Assembly (NCBI GenBank): GCA_900545655.1
Contig: UQZY01000001.1
Location: 1-64,000, forward strand
Direction: 5' to 3'
DNA: 64,000 bases
From: an uncultured Oscillospiraceae bacterium
Lineage (GTDB): Bacteria; Bacillota; Clostridia; Oscillospirales; Acutalibacteraceae
Under the pieces are notes generated by a model. It saw nothing but the letters and a program-made list of their open reading frames with translations, had not been told where the DNA came from and did not search any database. This document shows, piece by piece, positions 44,986-53,097 of the stretch; position 1 is the first letter of the stretch; the number at the start of each line of letters is the position of its first letter. Made by a program: the position numbers and the translations under genes.

Positions 44986-45768
44986 TCAGTCATCTTCATC
45001 GTCATCATCGTCTGTATGGTTGCCGCTTTCCCCATCATCTTCCTCATCATCTTTTTCATGCTCGTCGTCTTCTTTGCGGTCTTTTCCGCGACTATCCTCG
45101 TCGTCATCATCGTAGTCATACTTATCGTCATGCTCATACCAATCCTCGAAATCATCATCAGTATCTCCGACATTTATAACAAAGTTCGGCACTTTTTTAT
45201 TATCTTCGTCATGATCGTCATCCGTATTAAGATGAAATTCAAGCTCCACAAGTATTTTTTCTTCCATTGCTCTTTTCCATTTATCACGTTTTGAATCCGC
45301 CGTAACCGAGATATGTCCGCCTGCTTTCAAGTATCCCATTTCAACAGCTTTATCCGCAAGAGTATCGGAAACCGTCTTTGCGTCTTTTCCATATGCATTA
45401 TAGCCCTGTATAAGTTTTTTACCGTCTTCGTTGATTCCCTCCAGTTTTATAACCCGGTCGAATCTGTTGACAGTCATCCGTACATCCGGGTTGATTTTTA
45501 TACGAACTGTTCCCGCAGGTGCACGCCATAGCGTTCCGCCCAAAAGAATAATACAGAAACACGCTGCAACAGCAATCCATCTTTTGACCCGGCTTCTGTT
45601 TGACGGCGACCTTTCAATCACCGACAGTTTTTCAGTCATAGACACTTCTTCAACATAATCCAGTTCCTGCCCGACCTCGTATCCGAGGTTCGGAATCCTT
45701 TTAAACCTACCCTCATTGTCAAGAACCACGGCATAGCCGAGAGAACATTCCATTACAAGGTATTTCAT
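44986..45768 (-). CDS. rsgI: Anti-sigma factor RsgI family protein with acidic tail
   Basis: 260 residues. The cytoplasmic RsgI N-terminal domain (YAVVLDNEGRFKRIPNLGYEVGQEL) binds SigI. One membrane helix (about 64-81, WIAVAACFCIILLGG) follows, then the conserved extracytoplasmic domain (GTVRIKINPDVRMTVN, LEGINEDGKKLI, GKDAKTV, to about 150). Residues 170-260 are strongly acidic (runs of Asp with Glu and His). In cellulolytic clostridia such outside parts bind polysaccharides; here the tail could bind cations. The start overlaps the sigI stop (ATGA). Confidence 0.9.
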   Translation of the reverse strand: MKYLVMECSLGYAVVLDNEGRFKRIPNLGYEVGQELDYVEEVSMTEKLSVIERSPSNRSRVKRWIAVAACFCIILLGGTLWRAPAGTVRIKINPDVRMTVNRFDRVIKLEGINEDGKKLIQGYNAYGKDAKTVSDTLADKAVEMGYLKAGGHISVTADSKRDKWKRAMEEKILVELEFHLNTDDDHDEDNKKVPNFVINVGDTDDDFEDWYEHDDKYDYDDDDEDSRGKDRKEDDEHEKDDEEDDGESGNHTDDDDDEDD

Positions 45769-46496
45769 ATGTTATGTCCCTCCTCCGACGGCACAAGCTG
45801 ACTTAAATGCCCTCTTATTATTTCATATCCGTTTGTATACGCAAGCAAAAGCGCGACCATATACTTTCTGTGACGTTCAAGGGTTTTTCGTTCAACGCCA
45901 CTTCCCTTTGAAATCGCTTCAATGGGTAATTTCTTTGTTTTCAGCAAGCTGTCGAGAAGGCCCTTCTCCTTTTTTGCATATAAGAGAGCCCTGTGACACG
46001 CCCGCAGTGTTCTTTCCTGCTTCGGACAGCTATCCGCGACATCCGAAAGGGTAAGACCGAATGTTTTCAATTGCTCCGAAAATTCGGTTATTTCCTCTCT
46101 GGTAAGAAAACGCACTCTATGCGCATCCGCACTGTCAACTTTTTCTTCCAAAGTATCCGCAATTGTACGTTCATCATTATCGCCGAGTGCTTCATGAATT
46201 GACAATACCCCGCCGTGGCGCTTTTCCTTTCGCTTATAATCAATAAGACTGTTTTTTATAAATACACTTGCAAGAGACAAAAAAGTCCCCTTCTTTTCAT
46301 TATAAGAAAGAGTCGCTTCGTAAAAGGCAAACATCGCAATACTGAGTTCGTCATCACTTTCGGAAACTGAATGTCCAAGAACTCTTGACGTCTCTGCTTT
46401 GATAAACGGCATATATTTTAAAATAAGAGCGTCCGCCGCCTTTGAATTTTCCCTGGCAGCGTAAACCATTTTAACATTTTCATTTTCTATTTCCAC
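45765..46496 (-). CDS. sigI: RNA polymerase sigma factor SigI
   Basis: 243 residues with GTG 46496 as start: GGGAG lies 8 bases upstream, and the longer readings from 46514 and 46511 would begin at or before the predicted transcription start. Region 2 is represented by DDELSIAMFAFYEATLSYNEKKGTFLSLA, and the C-terminal DNA-binding part by a GVERKTLERHRKYMVALLLAYTNGYE block. It directs transcription of heat- or wall-related genes in other Bacillota. rsgI follows with overlap, so sigma and anti-sigma are made together. Confidence 0.93.
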   Translation of the reverse strand: MEIENENVKMVYAARENSKAADALILKYMPFIKAETSRVLGHSVSESDDELSIAMFAFYEATLSYNEKKGTFLSLASVFIKNSLIDYKRKEKRHGGVLSIHEALGDNDERTIADTLEEKVDSADAHRVRFLTREEITEFSEQLKTFGLTLSDVADSCPKQERTLRACHRALLYAKKEKGLLDSLLKTKKLPIEAISKGSGVERKTLERHRKYMVALLLAYTNGYEIIRGHLSQLVPSEEGHNI

Positions 46497-46516
46497 GAAA
46501 CACACTCCCATCACTT

Positions 46517-46552
46517 AAAGAATACGTTTACCCTTTTTGTTTTTCGGGGTAT
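46517..46552 (-). promoter_or_regulatory. SigI-like autoregulatory promoter
   Basis: Minus strand ATACCCCGAAAAACAAAAA, 7 bases, CGTATTCTTT. It shares the ACCCC and CGTA elements and the spacing with the promoter at 44933-44968. The position just before sigI indicates positive autoregulation. Confidence 0.75.
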
Positions 46553-46653
46553 AAATTTATTTTTTCCTTTCATACTCGATATCTGACTTTAGTATAATTC
46601 ACTCTGCAAAGAAAAAGCAACAGCAGACCGACTTTTAAAAATATACAGCAAAA

Positions 46654-46680
46654 AGACCATAGCCTTCACGGTTATGGTCT
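46654..46680 (-). terminator. Terminator of the D-aspartate ligase gene
   Basis: AGACCATAACCG/(C/G)GCTATGGTCT hairpin with a short TGAA-type loop followed by a U-run on the minus strand; 77 bases after the stop codon. Confidence 0.88.
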
Positions 46681-46757
46681 ATTGCTTATTAAACATTACC
46701 TTTTGCTACTCTGTTTTTTCCTGTTATAGTTTCTCTCCTGACTCATTCATTCTGAGC

Positions 46758-47981
46758 TTACACGTCAAGACCCTTTTTGCCGTAGTACTTTTTGTACTTT
46801 CTGAAATGGTTGAGCTGATTGAGAGTTATCCTTACAAAACGCTTCGGACTCATGTCTTTTTTATAAAAGAGAGAGTTTGTACACTTGCCGGTTTTTATGA
46901 GTTTTCTCACCTTTTCCTTCAGCTTTTCGTCAGGGACGTACTTATAAACGATTCCCTTCGGAACCTGAAGCCAGAGATGCTCCTTGCTTGCGATAGTCAG
47001 CGGCTGCTCATAGTGGAAAATAACATCCTCCGTTATCCACTTTGCAAGATTGTATCCGCTTGCGGTTACAAAGAAGCTGGACCTTCCCTGACGTGGATTG
47101 GTTTCAAAAAGCTTATACTTTCCGTCACGCATGTCATACTTCATGTCGAAGTTTACAAAGCCTCTCCAGCCGACATCCTCAAGAAAGGTCTTAAACCGGT
47201 TGAGAAGCTCCATGTCAACCATATTAATTATAGCAACATAGCTTCCGATTCCCGCCGGTGTGTGTTCCTCAAGAAGCGCATGACCGAGTGCCATGAGCTT
47301 TACCTTACCGTCCGAGCCGACATAGCAGTTGAGAACACGCATATATGAGTCATCGCCGGGAATAAAGTCCTGCACCGTAAGGTGGTCACTATAGGTAGAG
47401 GAATAAATGGCATCCAGTATAGCTCTGTACTCCGCCTCGTCATTGGCGACAAAGACCTTCATCTTACCGGGAAACGAGCACTTCCAGTACTCCACGGAAT
47501 TTGACGCTTTGATTATTGCCGGAAAACCGAAAGACGGTATATGAGTGTCCTTTTCTTCCTTTGTAACGATTTCTGTTTTCGGATAAAGGAATCCGTATTT
47601 TTCGCAGGTATCATAAAAGTTTTCTTTAAGTGTGAGCTTGTTCAAAACCTCTATGGTCGGGCAATTCAGCGCATAGTATTTGCGAAGTTCATCCTGGTGT
47701 TCAACAACAAGCCTTACATAGCCGTCGCTACACGGTATAAGAAGTAAAACCTCCTCCGGGTGATTTTCCTTTACTTCTATAAGCTTTTTCATAAACTTTT
47801 CGGGATTTTCAAGGTCGGGCTCATGCGTGAAATCTATAAGCTTTGTGTCGGCGGTTGCAGACAGAACTGTCTTACTCACTGCAATTGACCTTATTCCGTA
47901 TTCCTCATGAAATGCGCGCGCCATACCGTAGACGTTTACATCGCTGCCCAAAAGCACCGGGCGAAATTTAATTTCTTCCAT
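46758..47981 (-). CDS. D-aspartate ligase (Asl family, ATP-grasp)
   Basis: 407 residues, ATP-grasp fold. Strong family blocks shared with Enterococcus faecium Aslfm are seen: LLGSDVNVYGMARAFHEEYG at the N-terminus, VQDFIPGDDSYMRVLN, GFVNFDMKYD and ETNPRQGRSSFFVT (metal and ATP ligands). The enzyme adds beta-carboxyl-activated D-aspartate to the lysine side chain of UDP-MurNAc pentapeptide, giving the D-Asx cross-bridge of peptidoglycan. It acts in the cytoplasm. Related ATP-grasp ligases with other amino acids exist, so the exact substrate is likely but not certain. Confidence 0.85.
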   Translation of the reverse strand: MEEIKFRPVLLGSDVNVYGMARAFHEEYGIRSIAVSKTVLSATADTKLIDFTHEPDLENPEKFMKKLIEVKENHPEEVLLLIPCSDGYVRLVVEHQDELRKYYALNCPTIEVLNKLTLKENFYDTCEKYGFLYPKTEIVTKEEKDTHIPSFGFPAIIKASNSVEYWKCSFPGKMKVFVANDEAEYRAILDAIYSSTYSDHLTVQDFIPGDDSYMRVLNCYVGSDGKVKLMALGHALLEEHTPAGIGSYVAIINMVDMELLNRFKTFLEDVGWRGFVNFDMKYDMRDGKYKLFETNPRQGRSSFFVTASGYNLAKWITEDVIFHYEQPLTIASKEHLWLQVPKGIVYKYVPDEKLKEKVRKLIKTGKCTNSLFYKKDMSPKRFVRITLNQLNHFRKYKKYYGKKGLDV

Positions 47982-48017
47982 ATCTATCTTCCTTTTAATG
48001 TTTTCTTCGCAGTTGAT

Positions 48018-48644
48018 TTATATCTTCTTTTTGCAAAAATCGTTCATACAGCACACGTCGCAATGTGCCCTTCGAGAAATACACACCGCACGACCGTGAA
48101 GCACCATCCTGTGGCAAAAGTCATTGCTCTCGTCGGGAGGCAAAAGCTTTTTAAGCTCCAGCTCTACCTTTTTCGGGTCCTTTGTTTCCACAAGTCCGAG
48201 TCGGTTTGAAATACGTATGAGATGAGTATCCGCCACAACAGCGGGTTTACCGTAAACGTCTCCGACTATGAGGTTTGCTGTTTTTCTGCCCACACCGGGA
48301 AGAGTCGTAAGCTCCTCTATGGTATCGGGAACACGTCCGTCAAACCTTTCGAGGACTCCCTGTGCCGCACCGATTATGTCCTTCGCCTTTGAACGGAAGA
48401 AGCCGCACGAATGGATAAGGTCCTCAACATCCGAAACATCCGCCTCCGCAAAAGCCTTTGTCGTTGGATATTTTTCAAAAAGAGCAGGTGTTACAAGATT
48501 TACACGGGCATCCGTACATTGCGCAGAAAGCCTTGTTGCGACAAGCAGTTGGAACGGGTCCCCTGCCACAAGCGAGCACACGGCATCCGGATATTCTTTT
48601 TTCAGAGCCTCGACCGCCCTCTTCGCAATTTCCTTTTTAGTCAT
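48018..48644 (-). CDS. nth: Endonuclease III
   Basis: 208 residues. Helix-hairpin-helix LPGVGRKTANLIVG with the catalytic Lys, the catalytic Asp in VVADTHLIRI and a C-terminal [4Fe-4S] site C-x6-C-x2-C-x5-C are intact. It excises oxidised pyrimidines and cuts the abasic site. It is followed by the ligase gene and preceded by a membrane protein gene 10 bases upstream. Confidence 0.97.
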   Translation of the reverse strand: MTKKEIAKRAVEALKKEYPDAVCSLVAGDPFQLLVATRLSAQCTDARVNLVTPALFEKYPTTKAFAEADVSDVEDLIHSCGFFRSKAKDIIGAAQGVLERFDGRVPDTIEELTTLPGVGRKTANLIVGDVYGKPAVVADTHLIRISNRLGLVETKDPKKVELELKKLLPPDESNDFCHRMVLHGRAVCISRRAHCDVCCMNDFCKKKI

Positions 48645-48654
48645 TTACAAAACC

Positions 48655-49431
48655 TCACACATTACTCACTATCCATTGGTAAAGCTCAAGTAAAACATAT
48701 ACGACGGGCAAATGAAGAATATACACAAGAAGTGCATGTGTTCCGAGCCAGTCAAGAAAAGGTACTCGCACGGGATACATAAACCGCGGGATTTTTCCGT
48801 CCCTCACATACTCTCCGAGAAAAGTTCCCCAAAAGAATACAAACATATAAGGAATCAGCGGAAAGTAGTCAGCCGAAAAAAAGCCTCTCGATGTGATTCC
48901 GAACGGGAAAAGCCACTCGATTTCATGGACCTTTTCGGGCAATGTATATGCTATGTTTCCGAAAAGCGATACCGTACCTTCAGACAGCCAGTTTCTGAAA
49001 ATCCACATGAGAAGCACACATATGATACTGCCGACTATCGGGTTTATCCTTGAGACAGGCTTTTCGAGAAGTGCAAAGAGCAAAATGCACAAGGATAAGA
49101 AATCAAGTATACCAAACCATATCTCCGTCTCAACAAAGCCGAGCTTCGGCAAAACAACGATAGAGACAAAGTTTAAAAGCAAAGCAAGTACAAGCAGCTT
49201 AAGCCCCCGCTTCAGATTGCTGTGGGAAAGCCTGCAGCATATACCGCAAACCCACATAAAGGCGCACGAGAAAAACGGCTGCACCGGAGTAAAAAAGCTG
49301 TATGCCCTGTATCCGAATGAAATGCCGTACTGATTGTACATAAAAATAAATGAATGATAAAAAATCATGCAAAGCACGCAGAAGCCTCGAAATTCATCGA
49401 GGAGTGCCACACGATTCTTGGCTGCTGACAT
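48655..49431 (-). CDS. DUF1624/HGSNAT-type membrane acyltransferase
   Basis: 258 residues with about seven or eight membrane helices. The N-terminus RVALLDEFRGFCVLCMIFYHSF is the hallmark of the heparan-alpha-glucosaminide N-acetyltransferase catalytic-domain family (RxxxxDxxRG start, His in helix 1). It probably moves an acetyl group across the membrane to a surface glycan. The acceptor is unknown. It is 10 bases upstream of nth and may be cotranscribed with it. Confidence 0.8.
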   Translation of the reverse strand: MSAAKNRVALLDEFRGFCVLCMIFYHSFIFMYNQYGISFGYRAYSFFTPVQPFFSCAFMWVCGICCRLSHSNLKRGLKLLVLALLLNFVSIVVLPKLGFVETEIWFGILDFLSLCILLFALLEKPVSRINPIVGSIICVLLMWIFRNWLSEGTVSLFGNIAYTLPEKVHEIEWLFPFGITSRGFFSADYFPLIPYMFVFFWGTFLGEYVRDGKIPRFMYPVRVPFLDWLGTHALLVYILHLPVVYVLLELYQWIVSNV

Positions 49432-49498
49432 ATAATCACCATTGCCGATTATAGCAGATTGATGTATAATTTACAAGCAATGAAGGGGGACATCAAGG

Positions 49499-50146
49499 AT
49501 GAAGTTTGAAGCCGTGATATTTGATTTTGACGGAACGGTCGCGGACACGGGCAGAGGCGTAAAAAATGCAATTAAGCACGCACTTAACACATATAACATT
49601 CCCGTAGGAGACGAAGCCAGACTCGATTATTTTATCGGACCTCCTCTTTATGAGGGCTTTGAGCATGTATACGGACTCACTCCGGAGTTCGCCTCAAGAC
49701 TTGTCGACGAGTACAGGGTTTATTACTCGGAAAAGGGTGTATACGAGTGTGACCTCTATCCCGGACTTATGGAGCTCCTTAAAAAACTAAAGGAATCCGG
49801 AGTGAAGCTTGCGGTTGCCTCGTCTAAGCCGAAGCATTTTCTTGACACCGTTGTTTCGTTTATAGGAGCGGATAAATATTTTGATTTCGTCATAGGTCCC
49901 GAGCTTACAAACCACAATGCAAATAAGACAACTCTCATTCTTTCCGCATGCGAGGCTCTCGGCGTAAGTCCGTCAAAAAAGGTCGCCATGATAGGCGACA
50001 GATTTTATGATATAGAGGGAGCTAGCGGAGCAGGAGTTACCTCCGTCGGAATAACCTTCGGATACGGAAACTATGAAGAACTTTCGGAGCACGGCGCGGA
50101 TATCATTGTCAGTTCCGTAGAAGAACTGAAAAAAGCCGTACTATGA
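49499..50146 (+). CDS. HAD-IA hydrolase, phosphoglycolate phosphatase-like
   Basis: 215 residues. Motif I is DFDGTVADT (nucleophile Asp and acid Asp), motif II VASSK, motif III Lys in KTTLILSACEALGV and motif IV MIGDRFYDIEGA. The cap domain (residues about 20-80) is of the C1 type. This is the Gph/PpaX group. The substrate may be phosphoglycolate, pyrophosphate or a nucleotide; the sequence does not decide. Confidence 0.85.
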   Translation: MKFEAVIFDFDGTVADTGRGVKNAIKHALNTYNIPVGDEARLDYFIGPPLYEGFEHVYGLTPEFASRLVDEYRVYYSEKGVYECDLYPGLMELLKKLKESGVKLAVASSKPKHFLDTVVSFIGADKYFDFVIGPELTNHNANKTTLILSACEALGVSPSKKVAMIGDRFYDIEGASGAGVTSVGITFGYGNYEELSEHGADIIVSSVEELKKAVL

Positions 50147-50158
50147 CTTAAAATTTTA

Positions 50159-50187
50159 TTGACAAGCGGTTTTCAATACGTTATAAT
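50159..50187 (+). promoter_or_regulatory. tRNA operon promoter
   Basis: Perfect consensus TTGACA (50159-50164), 17 bases, TATAAT (50182-50187). It lies 18 bases before tRNA-Met. Confidence 0.92.
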
Positions 50188-50205
50188 GATTTTCGCTTGG
50201 CAAAT

Positions 50206-50282
50206 GGCGGCATAGCTCAGTTGGCTAGAGTACTCGGTTCATACCCGATTGGTCGTAGGTTCGAATCCCACTGCCGCTACCA
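50206..50282 (+). tRNA. tRNA-Met (CAU anticodon)
   Basis: 77 bases with encoded CCA. Anticodon loop TTCATAC with CAT at 50240-50242. The anticodon stem lacks the three G-C pairs of initiator tRNA, so it is an elongator (or, if lysidine-modified, Ile2). Two positions do not pair: C27-U43 in the anticodon stem and A51-C63 in the T stem; the acceptor begins with G1-U72. Confidence 0.93.
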
Positions 50283-50289
50283 TAAAAGT

Positions 50290-50312
50290 CGGGAGCAGAT
50301 TTTCTGCTCCCG
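50290..50312 (+). other. Perfect hairpin between two tRNAs
   Basis: GGGAGCAGA-TTTT-like loop-TCTGCTCCC in the spacer between tRNA-Met and tRNA-Glu. No T-run follows, so it is not a standard terminator and may guide tRNA processing. Confidence 0.7.
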
Positions 50313-50321
50313 CAGTCTTAC

Positions 50322-50397
50322 GGCCCGGTGGTCAAGAGGCCTAAGACACCGCCCTTTCACGGCGGTAACACGGGTTCGAATCCCGTCCGGGTCACCA
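50322..50397 (+). tRNA. tRNA-Glu (UUC anticodon)
   Basis: 76 bases with encoded CCA. Anticodon loop CTTTCAC with TTC. Acceptor GGCCCGG/CCGGGTC, a 5-bp T stem ACGGG/CCCGT and the D arm are intact. Cotranscribed with tRNA-Met. Confidence 0.96.
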
Positions 50398-50432
50398 AAA
50401 AACCGTTTCATCATCTGATGAAACGGTTTTTT
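50397..50432. terminator. Bidirectional terminator for the tRNAs and pyk
   Basis: A perfect stem AAAACCGTTTCATCA/TGATGAAACGGTTTT with A and T tracts on both sides. It ends the tRNA operon on the plus strand and can end pyk on the minus strand. Confidence 0.93.
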
Positions 50433-50496
50433 ATTTTGTCGGATTCAGTCTTTTGTGAGGACAATTATTAAAATTCTATAGAATAATTGCACTGCC

Positions 50497-51900
50497 TTAG
50501 ACAGTTTCTATCTTTATGAGATTGGTATTTCCTACTGCACCGGAGGTTCCACCTGTTATGACGATATGCTCACCCTTTTTAAGGCTAAACATCTCTTCGG
50601 TCTTTTGCTTAGCCGTATAAAAGAGAACATCTGTTGACTCGTAAACGTCCGTAAGACACGGCACAACACCCCATGAGAGCGCCAGCTTATACCATGTTTT
50701 TTTGTTTGTCGTTATACCGAGAACATCCACCGGAGGTCTGAATCTTGAAATCATGCGTGCGGTTGTGCCGGAGAGCGTGCATGCGGCGATTACCTTTGCT
50801 CCTATGTCAATTGCCATTCCGACTGTCGCATGCGAAATTGCATCCACGGTATTCTTTATCTGGAAATCCGCTTCGCGGAATCTTCTTGCATAATGTACGC
50901 TCTCCTCCGTACGTTCCGCTATTCGCGCCATCGTTCTTACGGTGAGCACCGGATATTTTCCGGCTGCTGTTTCACCGGAAAGCATGACGGCGCTTGTGCC
51001 GTCGTAGACGGCATTCGCAACGTCCGAAATCTCCGCACGCGTCGGCCGCGGATTATGAATCATCGATTCCAGCATCTCCGTTGCCGTTATAACTCTTTTT
51101 CCGAGAAGACGGCATTTTGTAATAAGCTGCTTCTGTATGGCGGGAAGGTCCTCAAAAGGAATCTCGACTCCCATATCTCCGCGGCCTATCATTATACCCT
51201 CGCACTCTTCGCATATCTCTTCGATATTGTCAATTCCGGATCTGTTCTCAATCTTTGCAATTATACCGACGTCGGCGGATGTACCTATGAAATTCTTTAC
51301 ATCTACAAGATCCTGCCTGCAGGACACAAAGGAACAAGCGATAAAATCTATGTCATTTTTTATTCCGAACTCAATGTCCGCCTTATCCTGTTCGCTCAGA
51401 TAAACCTGCTTTAAAACCTTGTTCGGGAAACTCATACTCTTTCTGTCCGAGATTTCGCCGCCCGCAATTATTTCACAGACTATGTCTCTGTCCTCAATTT
51501 TTTTAACTTTAAAAATAAGGAGTCCGTTATTTACAAGAATTCTGTCTCCGGGCTTTACCTCCTCATGAAGCATCGGATAGCTTACGGAAACAATCCTGTC
51601 TGTTCCCTCAACCTCTCTTGTCGTGAAGGTAAACTCTCCGCCGTCCTTAAGAAGCTCCTTTCCGTTCTTAAAGGTCTTTATTCTGTACTCCGGTCCCTTT
51701 GTGTCGAGGAGAATAGCTATCGGGAGATTCAACTCCTCGCGAATCTCTTTTATGAGATTTATCTTCTCAAGATGCTCCTCGTGTGTACCGTGTGAAAAAT
51801 TCAGTCTTGCAATATTCATTCCCGCTTTTGCCATCTCGGTCAGCGTTTTTTTATCACTGCAGGCAGGACCTATGGTACATACGATTTTAGTTTTTCTCAT
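50497..51900 (-). CDS. pyk: Pyruvate kinase
   Basis: 467 residues, the size without the extra C-terminal PEP-utiliser domain. N-terminal TKIVCTIGPAC, the active-site Lys in IIAKIENRSGI with the metal-binding Glu/Asp of MIGRGDMGVEI, and TATEMLESMIHNPRPTRAE are all present. It catalyses PEP + ADP to pyruvate + ATP in glycolysis. A TAGAGGAG-type RBS precedes ATG. Confidence 0.98.
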   Translation of the reverse strand: MRKTKIVCTIGPACSDKKTLTEMAKAGMNIARLNFSHGTHEEHLEKINLIKEIREELNLPIAILLDTKGPEYRIKTFKNGKELLKDGGEFTFTTREVEGTDRIVSVSYPMLHEEVKPGDRILVNNGLLIFKVKKIEDRDIVCEIIAGGEISDRKSMSFPNKVLKQVYLSEQDKADIEFGIKNDIDFIACSFVSCRQDLVDVKNFIGTSADVGIIAKIENRSGIDNIEEICEECEGIMIGRGDMGVEIPFEDLPAIQKQLITKCRLLGKRVITATEMLESMIHNPRPTRAEISDVANAVYDGTSAVMLSGETAAGKYPVLTVRTMARIAERTEESVHYARRFREADFQIKNTVDAISHATVGMAIDIGAKVIAACTLSGTTARMISRFRPPVDVLGITTNKKTWYKLALSWGVVPCLTDVYESTDVLFYTAKQKTEEMFSLKKGEHIVITGGTSGAVGNTNLIKIETV

Positions 51901-51927
51901 AAAATCAACTCCTCTAAGTTAGATGTT

Positions 51928-52800
51928 TTAAACTGATATATGAAGCAGCTCTATAAGTATTCCGAAGATAACTCCGAAGCCATAGAGAATCCCCACGATT
52001 TGAAAATTCTTTTTCATGTTTCCGTTTATTTTGAAAAGGACGAGCAAGCCTATACCGGCGCCGACTAAAAGACCCGACATCATTCCGCCGAAGCTCAACG
52101 CCCCCTCGAGATAAAGCTGTGTGATAACAACCGAGGCTGCACAGTTAGGAATAAGACCTATAAGTCCGGCGATAAGCTCACCGATAACCGGTTTGTTTGT
52201 TATGAAGCCCGACAATGTATCCTCTCCGACAAACGCGATTACCAAACCGAGTGCAAAGGATACAAGGAACAGAAAAACCGTTATCTTTAGAGTATGGTGA
52301 AGGGCCGACTTCAAAACGCCCTCCTCATCACAGTGGCAATTATCATGCTCACAAAGATGACCTATCTCAATTTCCTTGCTGTGCGGCTTGTTTTTATAAA
52401 AAAACCTTACACCGAAGTCAAGCATAAAGCCCGCAAGCATACCTATCGCAGCCTTTAAGCCGAGAACCTTAAAAATGACAGGTGCCGGAACCTGTTCCGA
52501 CAGAAAAATAGGAAGCATCTCATCCGAGGTGGAGAGGTATACTGCCATAAGCGTCCCTACCGTTATTATTCTGCCGGCATAAAGGCCGGACGCCGCAGCC
52601 GAAAAGCCGCATTGCGGTACAACACCCATAACCGCACCGAAGAACGGCCCGAATCTACCGCTTTTCTTTATTAAATTTTTTGCTTTTTCACCGGTCCTGT
52701 GCTCTATAACCTCCATAAGAAGATACGTGAGGAAAAGAAACGGTATTATTTTAAGCGTATCTTTTCCGGCATCAACCAGTACATCCAGAAACATATCCAA
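51928..52800 (-). CDS. ArsP_2/DUF2899-type membrane permease
   Basis: 290 residues with about eight or nine membrane helices. The repeated half-motifs GVVPQCGFSAAASGLYAG and GLIPNCAASVVITQLYLEG identify the family of putative arsenic or manganese efflux permeases. The cytoplasmic loop near residue 150 is rich in His and Cys (HLCEHDNCHCDEEG), a likely metal-binding site. The start appears to be TTG after AAGGAAG. The transported ion is not established. Confidence 0.75.
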   Translation of the reverse strand: MDMFLDVLVDAGKDTLKIIPFLFLTYLLMEVIEHRTGEKAKNLIKKSGRFGPFFGAVMGVVPQCGFSAAASGLYAGRIITVGTLMAVYLSTSDEMLPIFLSEQVPAPVIFKVLGLKAAIGMLAGFMLDFGVRFFYKNKPHSKEIEIGHLCEHDNCHCDEEGVLKSALHHTLKITVFLFLVSFALGLVIAFVGEDTLSGFITNKPVIGELIAGLIGLIPNCAASVVITQLYLEGALSFGGMMSGLLVGAGIGLLVLFKINGNMKKNFQIVGILYGFGVIFGILIELLHISV

Positions 52801-53097
52801 TTTTTTTCTTCCTTGTTCAAATTAATTTGCTTTTATAATTCTTTTTCAATACTTTAAAAAACTGATTTAAAAAGACTTTTTAATTGTGCTTTATTTATGA
52901 CAAATATTTCATTTACTCAAAACAAGCGTTTTTTCTGTTTGAAATAACTGTCTCTTATTATAATAAACATTTTATAATAATATTTGTCTTTTCAATCACA
53001 AAATACTAGCATTTAGACGGCATTTTGTCAACTTAGTGAAAAGGATGGGGGAGTCTGTTATAAACAGACTCCCCTTACCGGGTTTATACCAACATTC
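52801..53097. other. AT-rich intergenic region with one terminator-like hairpin
   Basis: About 300 bases. A perfect hairpin GGGGAGTCTGTT/AACAGACTCCCC lies at 53047-53074, in terminator position for the surface protein gene on the minus strand, though the U-run is poor. The rest (52801-53040) is A/T-rich with no recognisable ORF or motif. Confidence 0.6.

Noticed and set aside
44982..45173. Met/Thr-rich and His-rich ORFs over the rsgI 3' end
   Set aside because: They are other-frame readings of the Asp-codon repeats (GAT/GAC) and have no RBS.
46674..47348. Long ORF opposite the D-aspartate ligase gene
   Set aside because: It lies fully in antisense to a clear ATP-grasp gene, begins in a terminator and has no family resemblance.
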